Assembly (NCBI RefSeq): GCF_018613715.1
Contig: NZ_JAGGPT010000006.1
Location: 248,001 to 312,000, forward strand
Length of the DNA stretch: 64,000 nucleotides
Direction: 5' to 3'
Source: Chryseobacterium sp. ISL-6
Lineage (GTDB): Bacteria; Bacteroidota; Bacteroidia; Flavobacteriales; Weeksellaceae
Part shown: one piece after another, positions 1 through 7,027 of the stretch
Layout of the letters: every line of letters begins with the position of its first letter
Numbering within the stretch: position 1 is the stretch's first letter
The notes under the pieces: model-generated
Seen by the model: only the letters and a program-made list of their open reading frames with translations
What the model was told of the DNA's origin: nothing
The model's database searches: none
Position numbers and translations under genes: made by a program

Positions 1-845
1 AATTGCAAAAAATCCTTTTCAATTCCGTCACTAAATATAAAACCATTATTTGGCATTAATGATTCTATGATAAGCCTATTTCCTTTTTTTAAAATCCCAC
101 CACAGATGTCGGTCTGTGTTGCTTTACTTTTGAAAGGCTCTCTCACCGCAAAGTATAGATCTTCATCATTGAGTTCTGGATATTTTAGTTTTTTTGATCC
201 TAAAATACCATATGCCATATTGAAAATAGAACTCAGCCAACCTGTACTTCCTGTTTTTGTAGAAACAATAATTCCACTGGAAGAATGCGTTTCTTCTTTT
301 CCGTTCAGCATTAGCTTATATCTGGCAGAGCTGTGGGAAGAAATACCAATAAACAGATCATTAACTGCTAAGAGTTTTTGTCCATCATTCAGAACAGCTT
401 CTGCAAACCTCATCTTCTTTGAACTAAAATTTTCGTTTATTACAGCATTTACTCCATTGAGAAAGTTTTTTACATTAAAAGGAAGCAGTACACCATCATA
501 TCTTTCTTCATCAGGGTTGATTGCTACAATAGGAATGTTTTTAGCGTATTTCGCAACATTTGCAACCAGCCCATCCTGTCCTATGACCACAATAAGATTC
601 TTTTCAGAGAAAATATAGGAAGGCATAAATTCTCTTTCCAGTACTTTATTCTTGATCACTTTAGAAAGCTTTGTCTGAACTTCCAGAAAAGACTGACAGA
701 ACTTTTCATGTTCAGCAACATACTCCTGAAAATCTCCGCCAGAACTTTCAATATAAAACTGAGCCTGAGCTTTGGTATTAAATCTTTCAATCAAAGACTC
801 CAATCTCGTTTTGTTCTTAATGATAATTGCGTATTCTATTTTCAT
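1..845 (-). CDS. NAD-kinase-like protein, C-terminus cut by window edge
   Basis: An open frame starts at ATG 845 (MKIEYAIIIKNK...) and runs 281 codons to the window edge without a stop. It has the layout of the ATP-NAD kinase fold: a nucleotide-loop region IVVIGQDGLVA, then AVNDLFIG, then GIIVSTKTGSTGWL, equivalent to the GGDGT, NE and D/SG-STPTGSTAY motifs of NAD kinases. The first motif is altered (GQDGL for GGDGT) and the residue before the STxTGST segment is Ser-Gly rather than Asp-Gly, so the substrate may differ from NAD. It is first in line with SPFH, 2OG oxygenase, NADAR and NrtR-like genes on the same strand, which supports a role in NAD or ADP-ribose metabolism (inference). A partial match to the cluster operator (ATTGCGTTA half-site) lies at 884-904. 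This is probably a paralogue rather than the housekeeping nadK, but that needs the rest of the genome. Confidence 0.72.
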   Translation of the reverse strand, partial: MKIEYAIIIKNKTRLESLIERFNTKAQAQFYIESSGGDFQEYVAEHEKFCQSFLEVQTKLSKVIKNKVLEREFMPSYIFSEKNLIVVIGQDGLVANVAKYAKNIPIVAINPDEERYDGVLLPFNVKNFLNGVNAVINENFSSKKMRFAEAVLNDGQKLLAVNDLFIGISSHSSARYKLMLNGKEETHSSSGIIVSTKTGSTGWLSSIFNMAYGILGSKKLKYPELNDEDLYFAVREPFKSKATQTDICGGILKKGNRLIIESLMPNNGFIFSDGIEKDFLQ

Positions 846-937
846 GGCTTTTCTTTAATTGTAAAATGTACAATGTATTACTGATTGCGTTAGTTCACTA
901 TTTTAACTTCAATGTCCTCGCCTCTCTCTTCAAGTTT

Positions 938-1945
938 TTAATGTTCTTTCAACAGATTCTCTAATAAATCAGGACTGATGTTTAAGTTTCCGATCTTTCC
1001 TGCATTTTCTGCCAGTTCCCTGAAAGCAAGGGCAATATTTGATCTTGCATCCTGATTTCCATTTAAAGCGGTTAAAATTCTCCAGTCCATTTCTTTGTAT
1101 GGTCTTAAAGAAGTTTCTAATACGTAGCCTTGTGTTTCCGCTTCTTTTCTGTCGTTTTCTGTCTTTTGTTCGATCAGTTGTTTTCTTTGGTTTTCAACTG
1201 ATATATCAGCAGCGATCTTCATTTCTCTCAGTATCTTATTATTTTCTTCCTGTTGAATTTCGGTCTCCATTCTCTTTTCTTCGATCTGTTTTTGTTTTTC
1301 TTCAACCGCTATTTCTGTATTCAGCTCAGATTCTTTGATTTTCCTTTCTTGTTCTACTGCAAAGTTTCTCCTTTCATAAATAGCCTCGTCTGCCTGTTGC
1401 TGAAGTTTTTCTCTGGTTTCTGTTTCTAATGCCCGTGCCATTTCCGGAGTGGTCTGAACCGCTAAAATACTCGCTCCTAATATTTCAACTCCCATCGTTT
1501 GGATTGTTTCTGAAGTTTTTAGCCCTTCCAGAATATGCTCCTCTATCTTTTTAGCAGAACGGATCGCATCTTTTAAACTCATTTCATGAATAAATGATGA
1601 TGTAGATGTCTGCGCAAGATTGATGATCCTTTGATTAAGCTTCTCAATATCATTCTTTTTATACACTCCTGATTCATTAACTGTAAAATCCAATGTGTTG
1701 GACAAAGCCTTTGGATCAAAAATTTTATAACTGATCTGTCCCTGAATATTTACCATCTGATAATCAAACGTATTTTCATTAAAAATAAAAGGGAGATCAT
1801 TACTTCCCATTGGAATAGCAACAATAGAACTGTTTGGAGCAAAATAGAAGAATGATAAGCCCCTTCCTTCTCTTACGGTTCCTCCATTTTTAAAATGAAG
1901 AACGTAAGTCATTGAATCGAATTTGATGTGTCTGAAACCAAACAT
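938..1945 (-). CDS. SPFH/Band 7 domain protein
   Basis: The 335-residue protein has an N-terminal SPFH (stomatin/prohibitin/flotillin) domain (about residues 10-185, with typical KVNIQ/ISYKIFDP and LKDAIRSAKKIEEHI stretches). A long charged helical segment follows (about 185-285, rich in E, K, Q, as in flotillin-type coiled coils), then a short C-terminal region ending NISPDLLENLLKEH. SPFH proteins assemble into large ring or scaffold complexes, usually at membranes. No N-terminal transmembrane segment is visible here, so this one may be peripheral or cytosolic. It is 92 bases upstream of the NAD-kinase-like gene. An operator-like semi-palindrome sits 26 bp before its start codon, matching those before NADAR and NrtR. 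Its function in an NAD/ADP-ribose cluster is unknown; a scaffold role is inference. Confidence 0.85.
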   Translation of the reverse strand: MFGFRHIKFDSMTYVLHFKNGGTVREGRGLSFFYFAPNSSIVAIPMGSNDLPFIFNENTFDYQMVNIQGQISYKIFDPKALSNTLDFTVNESGVYKKNDIEKLNQRIINLAQTSTSSFIHEMSLKDAIRSAKKIEEHILEGLKTSETIQTMGVEILGASILAVQTTPEMARALETETREKLQQQADEAIYERRNFAVEQERKIKESELNTEIAVEEKQKQIEEKRMETEIQQEENNKILREMKIAADISVENQRKQLIEQKTENDRKEAETQGYVLETSLRPYKEMDWRILTALNGNQDARSNIALAFRELAENAGKIGNLNISPDLLENLLKEH

Positions 1946-1970
1946 AGCTTTAAGTTTTAAAAAATTAATA

Positions 1971-1991
1971 TTTGTGTTGTTTTTACACTAA
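1971..1991 (-). promoter_or_regulatory. NrtR-type operator copy 1 (before SPFH gene)
   Basis: A 21-bp semi-palindrome with half-sites TTTGTGTT and ACACTAA. It is nearly the same as the copy at 3204-3224 (differing at two positions) and related to those at 3150-3170 and 4161-4181. It lies 26 bp upstream of the SPFH start codon. The assignment to the NrtR-like regulator at 3476-4153 is inferred from co-occurrence. Confidence 0.6.
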
Positions 1992-2026
1992 TTCTATTAG
2001 ACATGAGTTTGCACTTATTTTTCAAA

Positions 2027-2578
2027 CTACTTTCTAATAGTATACATTACATCGGTCCGCAGTACATATTTAGCCCCACTGATCAATGTTTTACCTTCGT
2101 GTCTTAATGGATGATAAAAGACCAATGCCATTCCTTTTTTAGGAGCAATTGTAAACAGGTTTTCAAATTCTGTTTCCCCACCTTCAAAGTCATCGTTCAG
2201 ATACATTAAAAACGTATAGAAGCTTTTTTCATTCTCGTCTCTTACATAGCTTCCATCTCTGTGCATTTTAAATCTTTGTCCTGGAGAATATTTATAAACC
2301 CTGAACATCTCATTAAAGTCACATATTTCATTTCCATCGTGATTTTCTGGAAGAAATTCAAAAGCTCTCTCAAAAAGATTGTTAGCAAGATCCTTACTAA
2401 AAAGCATTAATCGGTCGTTATTTCGAATACCCTTACTCATTAACTGCTGACCGTTTATATTGACTTTCGCTTCCTCAAAAGCCTGGTCTTCTGCCATTTT
2501 AATGTAGCTCTCACATTCCTGGTTGGTTAGAAAATCTTCAATCAGAAATATCTGTGGATGTAAATCGATCTTTTCCAT
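2027..2578 (-). CDS. 2OG-Fe(II) oxygenase, prolyl-4-hydroxylase type
   Basis: A 183-residue single-domain protein of the 2-oxoglutarate/Fe(II) dioxygenase fold. Visible ligands are His106 and Asp108 (KMHRDGS) and His160 (PLRHEG) for iron, and Arg174 in YVLRTDV for 2-oxoglutarate; YLNDDFEGGETEF is the usual strand before the second His. The family hydroxylates side chains such as proline, but members in small bacterial operons have largely unknown substrates. It follows NADAR by 27 bases on the same strand, so the two are probably co-transcribed. A weak operator-like stretch is visible at 2588-2608. Placement in an NrtR-controlled NAD cluster suggests a role linked to ADP-ribose or nucleotide repair, which is inference. 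Confidence 0.88.
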   Translation of the reverse strand: MEKIDLHPQIFLIEDFLTNQECESYIKMAEDQAFEEAKVNINGQQLMSKGIRNNDRLMLFSKDLANNLFERAFEFLPENHDGNEICDFNEMFRVYKYSPGQRFKMHRDGSYVRDENEKSFYTFLMYLNDDFEGGETEFENLFTIAPKKGMALVFYHPLRHEGKTLISGAKYVLRTDVMYTIRK

Positions 2579-2605
2579 GATTTCTATATTGTGATTATGA
2601 TTGTG

Positions 2606-3148
2606 TTATCTTCTCAATTCATCTCTTACCTCCATCAGAGCGAATCCTAACAGATTTTCTCCACGCCATTGAGATGGATTCTCTGCTTTGGAATCAGACT
2701 CTGATATTCCTATTCCCCAAATGGTATCATAAGGACTCGCTTCTACAATAACTTTATCTTCGGTAGATAAAAGAAATTCCCTGAATTCTGAGTTTTGTGA
2801 AAATTTTAAAAAGTTCCCCCTCTTTACAATTTCATACTTATGATTATCCCAAGTCTGATGATCAAAGTTTTTTATTTCTCTTCCCAAGCTCTTTGCTTCT
2901 TTAGGGTTTCCTGATTCAAGGATTTTCAACATTGTCTCATCATCATTAAATAATCTCGCCTTCTCTGCCATCATATAATGTTCAGCAGTTCTATACTCAA
3001 TACTATTTTCTTTGAAACTTGCAGGAAACCACTGGCTAAAACAAGCTTTTGAAATTTCATTTTTAATGGTATGTCCCCAGAAAAACAAAAATTGCAAGTT
3101 TCCTTTTTCCTGAAAAAGTTCAATTGTATTTTGTATGGTGTATTTCAT
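2606..3148 (-). CDS. NADAR family protein (YbiA-like N-glycosidase fold)
   Basis: A 180-residue protein starting at ATG 3148 (MKYTIQNTIE). An in-frame TTG upstream lies inside an operator and is not a credible start. NADAR/YbiA hallmarks are present: FFWGHT near residue 23, EYRTAEHYMMAEKARLF (51-67), SLGREI.NFD..W, EASPYDTIWGIG, and the C-terminal WRGENLLGFALMEVRDEL. The family includes the E. coli YbiA-type N-glycosidase acting on riboflavin intermediates, and members acting on ADP-ribosyl groups. Which reaction applies here cannot be told from sequence. Two operator copies (3150-3170 and 3204-3224) sit directly upstream, the nearer one abutting the start codon, so repression would block ribosome or polymerase access. 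It probably heads a transcript with the 2OG oxygenase. Confidence 0.88.
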   Translation of the reverse strand: MKYTIQNTIELFQEKGNLQFLFFWGHTIKNEISKACFSQWFPASFKENSIEYRTAEHYMMAEKARLFNDDETMLKILESGNPKEAKSLGREIKNFDHQTWDNHKYEIVKRGNFLKFSQNSEFREFLLSTEDKVIVEASPYDTIWGIGISESDSKAENPSQWRGENLLGFALMEVRDELRR

Positions 3149-3149
3149 G

Positions 3150-3170
3150 ATTGCGTTATTATTACACAAA
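3150..3170 (-). promoter_or_regulatory. NrtR-type operator copy 2 (abuts NADAR start)
   Basis: A 21-bp semi-palindrome reading TTTGTGTAAT..ATAACGCAAT on the minus strand, one base from the NADAR start codon. The right half TAACGCAA is shared exactly with the copy before the NrtR gene. Confidence 0.65.
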
Positions 3171-3203
3171 TGTAAAATAAAATCATTTTATCCTCCAAAT
3201 TTA

Positions 3204-3224
3204 TTTGTGTTATTTTTACGCTAA
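3204..3224 (-). promoter_or_regulatory. NrtR-type operator copy 3 (upstream of NADAR)
   Basis: A second copy 56 bp upstream of the NADAR start codon, with half-sites TTTGTGTTA and ACGCTAA (plus-strand reading). It pairs most closely with the copy before the SPFH gene. Two sites in front of one promoter would allow cooperative binding. Confidence 0.55.
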
Positions 3225-3325
3225 TAAATTAACTAACTGATAATCAATTTATTTATTTTATCCTATCTAGATATTAATAGTACAAATAATACATTACAAT
3301 GACACAAGCTATAATCTATTTTTAT

Positions 3326-3402
3326 GTTTTGGCTAAAGTCGATGAATTACCATTAATAAAAAAACGGACTAAAGCCCGTTTATATTGATGTCTTTTGACA
3401 TC
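3326..3402. repeat. REP-like palindromic intergenic element
   Basis: The stretch between NADAR and NrtR holds a chain of short palindromes. They are TTTTGGCTAAAGTCGATGAA, an imperfect hairpin AACGGACTAAAGCCCGTT at 3363-3380, and GATGTCttttGACATC at 3387-3402. GGCTAAAGCC-type hairpins of this kind are, to my knowledge, dispersed in several Chryseobacterium genomes as REP-like elements. Only one copy is in this window, so dispersal is not shown here. Nothing else is visible in the roughly 330-base gap apart from the operators. Confidence 0.4.
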
Positions 3403-3475
3403 TATCTGATATCAAATATTTTGTTTTTCCTTATAATGTTTGTGCCATTTGTGAAAAGCATTTTGTGTTTAGCTA

Positions 3476-4153
3476 TCATTTGATCTCAAAATAAAACCCT
3501 TGTTCTTCAAGTTCCTTATATTTTTCCTGATTAAAAGTAAATAATTTCCCGGGCCTTCCACTCCCTTCTTTTTTTACATTATTGGTTTCATTAAGAAGAC
3601 CATAGCTCATTATTTTCTTTCGGAAGTTTCTACGGTCAATTTCCTGTCCAACAATGGTTTTGTATAAATTTTCAAGATCCGAAAATGGAAACTCTTCATT
3701 AAGAAGATTAAAGCCGATCGGCTGATACTGAATTTTTGTGCGAAGTCTCTTTAAAGCAATATCAATGATACTTTTATGATCAAAAGCCAGCTTTGGTAAT
3801 TGATTGACACTGAACCATTGAGCATCTTCAGCATCTGAGTCTGCAAACAGTTCATGATAAGAAGGGTTCACTAGTCCCAGATAAGCCACAGAAACCACTC
3901 TGTTTCTGGGATCACGACCCACATTACCAAAAGTATAGAGTTGTTCTAAAAAATCAGGCTTTATGCCCGCTTCTTCATACAGCTCTCTTTTTACGGCATC
4001 ATCCAGATTTTCATCATCCAGAACAAGTCCACCAGGCAAAGCCCAGCCTCCCTTAAAAGGATCGATCTTTCTTTTTATTAAAAGGATCTGTAAATCTTTT
4101 TTATCAAAGTATCCAAATATAACAGCGTCTACCGCTACTTTAATATCCTGCAT
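3476..4153 (-). CDS. NrtR-type Nudix transcriptional regulator
   Basis: A 225-residue protein starting at ATG 4153 (MQDIKVAVDAVIFGYFDKKD). A longer TTG-initiated frame would read through the operator and is rejected. Residues 1-140 form a Nudix domain with a complete Nudix box at 42-64: G42, E48 and R56-E-L-Y-E-E61-A-G. The C-terminal part (about 150-225; YKTIVGQEIDRRNFRKKIMS, GSGRPGKLFTF) is the winged-helix DNA-binding domain of NrtR-like regulators. NrtR proteins sense ADP-ribose or related NAD products and repress NAD-metabolism genes; some Bacteroidetes members control sugar use instead. The neighbours (NADAR, NAD-kinase-like) favour the NAD role. An operator lies 7 bp upstream, so autoregulation is likely. 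The intact Nudix box suggests hydrolysis may be retained. Confidence 0.88.
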   Translation of the reverse strand: MQDIKVAVDAVIFGYFDKKDLQILLIKRKIDPFKGGWALPGGLVLDDENLDDAVKRELYEEAGIKPDFLEQLYTFGNVGRDPRNRVVSVAYLGLVNPSYHELFADSDAEDAQWFSVNQLPKLAFDHKSIIDIALKRLRTKIQYQPIGFNLLNEEFPFSDLENLYKTIVGQEIDRRNFRKKIMSYGLLNETNNVKKEGSGRPGKLFTFNQEKYKELEEQGFYFEIK

Positions 4154-4160
4154 AATATAG

Positions 4161-4181
4161 TTTGCGTTATGAATACACAAA
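4161..4181 (-). promoter_or_regulatory. NrtR-type operator copy 4 (before the regulator gene)
   Basis: A 21-bp semi-palindrome TTTGTGTATT..ATAACGCAAA on the minus strand, 7 bp before the regulator start codon. The left and right arms match at 7 of 10 positions. This is the copy that best shows the two-fold symmetry. Confidence 0.65.
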
Positions 4182-4286
4182 ATTACATTTTTGAATTAAA
4201 AGTCCCACCATTAAAAAACCAAAAAGCGTAAAAATAAAATTCCTTATCTTTAAGATTGATTATAACCAACTTAAAATTAAATATTT

Positions 4287-4919
4287 ATGAAAAATCTAAT
4301 GTTCATTTTCTGCGCTGCATTTTTGTTAACTGCATGCGAAAAAGGAAAACCCACCATGGGTAAGGAATCAACCGGAACTGATTCTACAGCATGGAAACCG
4401 GTAGACTCTGCTACTGCAGCAAAAGCATGGATGGAATATGCTACTCCTGGCGACATGCACAAAATGTTAGCTAAATCTGATGGAGTATGGATAGGAGACA
4501 ATACAATGTGGATGGAAGAAGGAGGAAAGCCAATGAAAAGTACTTCTGAATGTACCAATAAAATGATCTTTGGTGGACGTTATCAGGAAAGTACCCACAA
4601 AGGTAATTTTTGGGGAATGCCATTCGAAGGAAGAAGTATTGTAGGATATGATAATGCCACTAAAAAATTTGTAAGCACCTGGATGGATAATATGGGAACA
4701 GGGATAATGTATACCACCGGAGAATGGAATGCTTCAAAAAAATCAATTGAATTTAAAGGTAAAATGCCAGATCTTACAAGACCGGGGAAGGAGTGTGATG
4801 TAAGAGAAGTCTTCACATTTGTTGACGACAACAATCAAACCCTTGAAATGTATGGTCCAGGTTCGAAAACCGGTAAGGAAATGAAAACAATGGAAATAAA
4901 ATTCACCCGTAAGAAATAA
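4287..4919 (+). CDS. DUF1579 lipoprotein
   Basis: A 210-residue protein with a lipoprotein signal (MKNLMFIFCAAFLLTAC; lipid-modified Cys17) and a polar linker to about residue 45. A DUF1579-type domain follows: W-EY.TPG..H..LA...G.W, C.N..IFGGRY....Y.G...GMPF.G....GYDN..K.FVSTWMDNMGTG, then a closing strand ending KFTRKK. The domain is a predicted lipocalin-like beta barrel of unknown ligand. The gene stands alone on the plus strand, divergent from the NrtR gene, and ends in a strong bidirectional hairpin. No function can be assigned beyond a periplasmic or membrane-anchored protein. Confidence 0.82.
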   Translation: MKNLMFIFCAAFLLTACEKGKPTMGKESTGTDSTAWKPVDSATAAKAWMEYATPGDMHKMLAKSDGVWIGDNTMWMEEGGKPMKSTSECTNKMIFGGRYQESTHKGNFWGMPFEGRSIVGYDNATKKFVSTWMDNMGTGIMYTTGEWNASKKSIEFKGKMPDLTRPGKECDVREVFTFVDDNNQTLEMYGPGSKTGKEMKTMEIKFTRKK

Positions 4920-4922
4920 AAT

Positions 4923-4953
4923 AAAACCGCTTCAAATGAAGCGGTTTTTTATT
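4923..4953. terminator. Bidirectional terminator
   Basis: Stem AAAACCGCTTC / GAAGCGGTTTT with an AAAT loop and T-runs on both strands. It lies between the convergent DUF1579 gene and the repeat-protein gene. Confidence 0.9.
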
Positions 4954-4954
4954 T

Positions 4955-6106
4955 TTAATTGGTTTCAGAAGCACTTGTTACAGGAATACTAAAACTGTTA
5001 TTATAATAATTGACATTGTACAACTGTGATGCCCAGTTTCCTGTTTTGGAATTGAAAACATATACTTTCCTGTCATATTTATCAACAAAGATAAAATTCC
5101 CGTTAGACGCTGTTACATCAGGAATACTCATGCTGTTATTATAATAGTTAACATTAAATACCTGAGAAGCCCATGTCATTGTTTTGGCATTAAAAACAGA
5201 CACTTTATGGTCATATTTGTCAACAAAAGCAACATTACTTCCAGAAGAAATTGAGGTTGGAAAACTATTGTTATTGTTATAATAATTGACATTAAATACC
5301 TGTGATGACCAGCTTCCACTTATATAATTAAAGACATACATTTTGTGATCATACTTATCCGAAAATACTAAATTTCCATTGGATAAGGGAACTAAAGTAG
5401 GGGTTGAAAAGTTATTATTATAATAGTTTACGTTATAAATCTGTGATGACCAGGTTCCTGTTTTAGAATTAAATACATATACTTTTCTATCATATTTATC
5501 AATAAACATAAAGTTACCGTTAGAGGACGTTACCTCTGGCACCGCAAAATTATTGTTGTAATAATTCACGTTATAAATTTGTGGAGTCCATGTTCCCGTT
5601 TTAGAATTAAAAGCATAGACTTTTCGGTCATATTTATCTGTAAAGACATAATTTACACTTTTATTTTCAATAAGATCATCTCCCAATGATGAATCTGAAG
5701 AAGAGACATCTATCTTTTTGGCGACATAAGCATAAGGTACACTCATCAATTGATTCACGCCTACATTTGTATAATTAGTCCCTCCTGCAGCATCCATTTC
5801 TACTTTTACAAACTTAGAATTCGTACTCCAATTTATTGCAGAAAATGTCCCTGACACAGCCGTTCCCTGCCCTATATTAAGATTTATCAATCCCTTGGAG
5901 TTGGTCGTCTTTGAATGCGTTTCCGTATAGATATTCGTTCCTGTAGCAGAATTATCCAAAATGCTTATTCTTAAAGAAACAGGTCCGTTAACAACCGGAT
6001 TTCCCGAAGCATTGAAGGCAACAGCCTGATAAGCAAATCCCTTTGGAACCTGAGCAAATACTGCCGTAGTAAGCAGTGCTAAAAATAAAGTATATATTTT
6101 TTTCAT
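4955..6106 (-). CDS. Secreted protein with five ~46-residue tandem repeats
   Basis: A 383-residue protein with a Sec signal peptide (cleavage after AVFAQ, residue 19). A roughly 120-residue N-terminal domain (GFAYQAVAFNASGNPVV...LMSVPYAYVAKKI) is often seen at the start of Bacteroidetes secreted proteins. Residues from about 150 to the end are five tandem repeats built on DKYDRKVYVFNSKTGTW, then SQIYNVNYYNNNF, then a variable S/T-rich linker and NGNFxFxDKYD. Spacing at DNA level is 138, 138, 141 and 138 bp. The pattern suggests a beta-propeller or beta-solenoid, with W/Y-rich strands repeating every 46 residues; this is inference. No T9SS sorting domain is present, but the gene 9 bases upstream encodes one. 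Function unknown. Confidence 0.8.
   Translation of the reverse strand: MKKIYTLFLALLTTAVFAQVPKGFAYQAVAFNASGNPVVNGPVSLRISILDNSATGTNIYTETHSKTTNSKGLINLNIGQGTAVSGTFSAINWSTNSKFVKVEMDAAGGTNYTNVGVNQLMSVPYAYVAKKIDVSSSDSSLGDDLIENKSVNYVFTDKYDRKVYAFNSKTGTWTPQIYNVNYYNNNFAVPEVTSSNGNFMFIDKYDRKVYVFNSKTGTWSSQIYNVNYYNNNFSTPTLVPLSNGNLVFSDKYDHKMYVFNYISGSWSSQVFNVNYYNNNNSFPTSISSGSNVAFVDKYDHKVSVFNAKTMTWASQVFNVNYYNNSMSIPDVTASNGNFIFVDKYDRKVYVFNSKTGNWASQLYNVNYYNNSFSIPVTSASETN
4998..5650 (-). repeat. Five tandem 138-141 bp coding repeats
   Basis: The start of the conserved ...NVNYYNN segment recurs at about 5011, 5149, 5287, 5428 and 5566. The conserved YDRKVYVFNS and NVNYYNN blocks are close at DNA level, while the linkers vary. 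Recombination between units could change repeat number. Confidence 0.85.
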
Positions 6107-6115
6107 GGTATCGTT

Positions 6116-6568
6116 TTATTTTTTAATGATTTTTACTGGCTTTAATTCAGAATTATTAAATTTCAGAATATATATCCCCTGAAGCAGAAAGGATAAATCT
6201 AATTTATTGTTAACTATCTTATTTTGAGAAACTAGCTTTCCTGACATATCATAAATAGAAACATCTTCAAGCCTCGTTGAGGAGGAAACATTAAAATTAA
6301 TGTAGCCAGCTGTAGGATTCGGATAAATACTAACCGCTTTTTCGGTAACGATCTCGTTTACCCCTAAAACATTTAAAACAGTCTGATAAAGAACCCCAAT
6401 GGTTCCGGAATTCTGATCATCGGGATTGGTAGGAATCACATAGATTTCTCCTACCGTGTGCATCAGGTTTTCATTAGAAACTCCTCCAGAGTTTATTCCT
6501 CCAATAAGACTTTGGGAACAAATAGGAACAGAAACTAAAAAACCGACCAGTAAGTAGATTTTTTTCAT
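6116..6568 (-). CDS. Small T9SS type A sorting-domain protein
   Basis: A 150-residue protein with signal peptide (MKKIYLLVGFLVSVPICSQ), a short N-terminal region (GGINSGGVSNENLMHTVGEIYV) and a C-terminal type A sorting domain: VSIYPNPTAGYINF, L.DVSIYDMSGKLV, L.GIYILKF, PVKIIKK. The sorting domain directs export across the outer membrane by the type IX system, with removal or anchoring at the surface. Almost the whole protein is signal plus sorting domain, and the mature passenger is only about 60 residues. It is 9 bases upstream of the repeat protein on the same strand, so the two probably form a transcript and may act together at the cell surface (inference). Confidence 0.88.
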   Translation of the reverse strand: MKKIYLLVGFLVSVPICSQSLIGGINSGGVSNENLMHTVGEIYVIPTNPDDQNSGTIGVLYQTVLNVLGVNEIVTEKAVSIYPNPTAGYINFNVSSSTRLEDVSIYDMSGKLVSQNKIVNNKLDLSFLLQGIYILKFNNSELKPVKIIKK

Positions 6569-6773
6569 TTAAAATAAATTTTTCGTAAATATAAGATAAA
6601 GAATAATAGTTTAAAATGAAATTTATACTATTTGAAATTTAGTGAAAAACACACCTCATTTTCAGGGTTTTAACTGATTATCTTGGTCTTTTTATTACAG
6701 AACTTTGAAGTAATAAAAGGGGCAAGCCGAAAACCTTAAAGAGTAGGCATATAAAAACTAAAAAAACACCATT

Positions 6774-6989
6774 ATGAATGCTAAAACTTTATTGAGAGCA
6801 CTTATCGTAATCATCATCATTATCGGAGGAGTGATTATCATTGTTATTGGAAAGAAACCATTTCCTGAACCCGAATGTATTGTATGCGGAACTAATCTGA
6901 TTACCATGTTAGGAATCGTTGAAATTATCCTGGGACTGGGAGCACTGGTTGTTCAGGGAAGCCTGGTTGACAAGCAAAGAAATCTTTAA
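6774..6989 (+). CDS. Small membrane protein with CxxC
   Basis: A 71-residue protein. One transmembrane helix is at residues 7-27 (LLRALIVIIIIIGGVIIIVIG), followed by PFPEPECIVCGTNL with a CxxC pair and a second hydrophobic stretch (about 45-62, MLGIVEIILGLGALVVQG), ending with a charged tail. Not recognised. A stable hairpin terminator follows, and a purine-rich AAAAAAACACC stretch precedes the ATG. It is monocistronic between the convergent lepA gene and the divergent T9SS-sorted gene. Confidence 0.65.
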   Translation: MNAKTLLRALIVIIIIIGGVIIIVIGKKPFPEPECIVCGTNLITMLGIVEIILGLGALVVQGSLVDKQRNL

Positions 6990-6993
6990 AAAT

Positions 6994-7025
6994 AAAAAGA
7001 CCGATATGATATCGGTCTTTTTTTA
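6994..7025. terminator. Bidirectional terminator
   Basis: Stem AAAAAGACCGATAT / ATATCGGTCTTTTT with T-runs on both sides, shared by the small membrane protein gene and lepA. Confidence 0.9.
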
Positions 7026-7027
7026 TA

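Noticed and set aside
67-618. Plus-strand open frame of 183 codons near the left edge
   Set aside because: It lies opposite the NAD-kinase-like gene and reads as a low-complexity Phe/Ser/Leu-rich antisense frame with no recognisable motif.
3149-3169. TTG-initiated extension of NADAR
   Set aside because: The extra codons fall inside the operator-like palindrome and are not part of the family N-terminus; ATG 3148 is preferred.
4154-4180. TTG-initiated extension of the NrtR-like gene
   Set aside because: It would read through the operator at 4161-4181; the Nudix domain begins naturally at ATG 4153.
4998-5650. CRISPR array
   Set aside because: The 138-141 bp repeats are in-frame coding repeats of a secreted protein, not short direct repeats with unique spacers.
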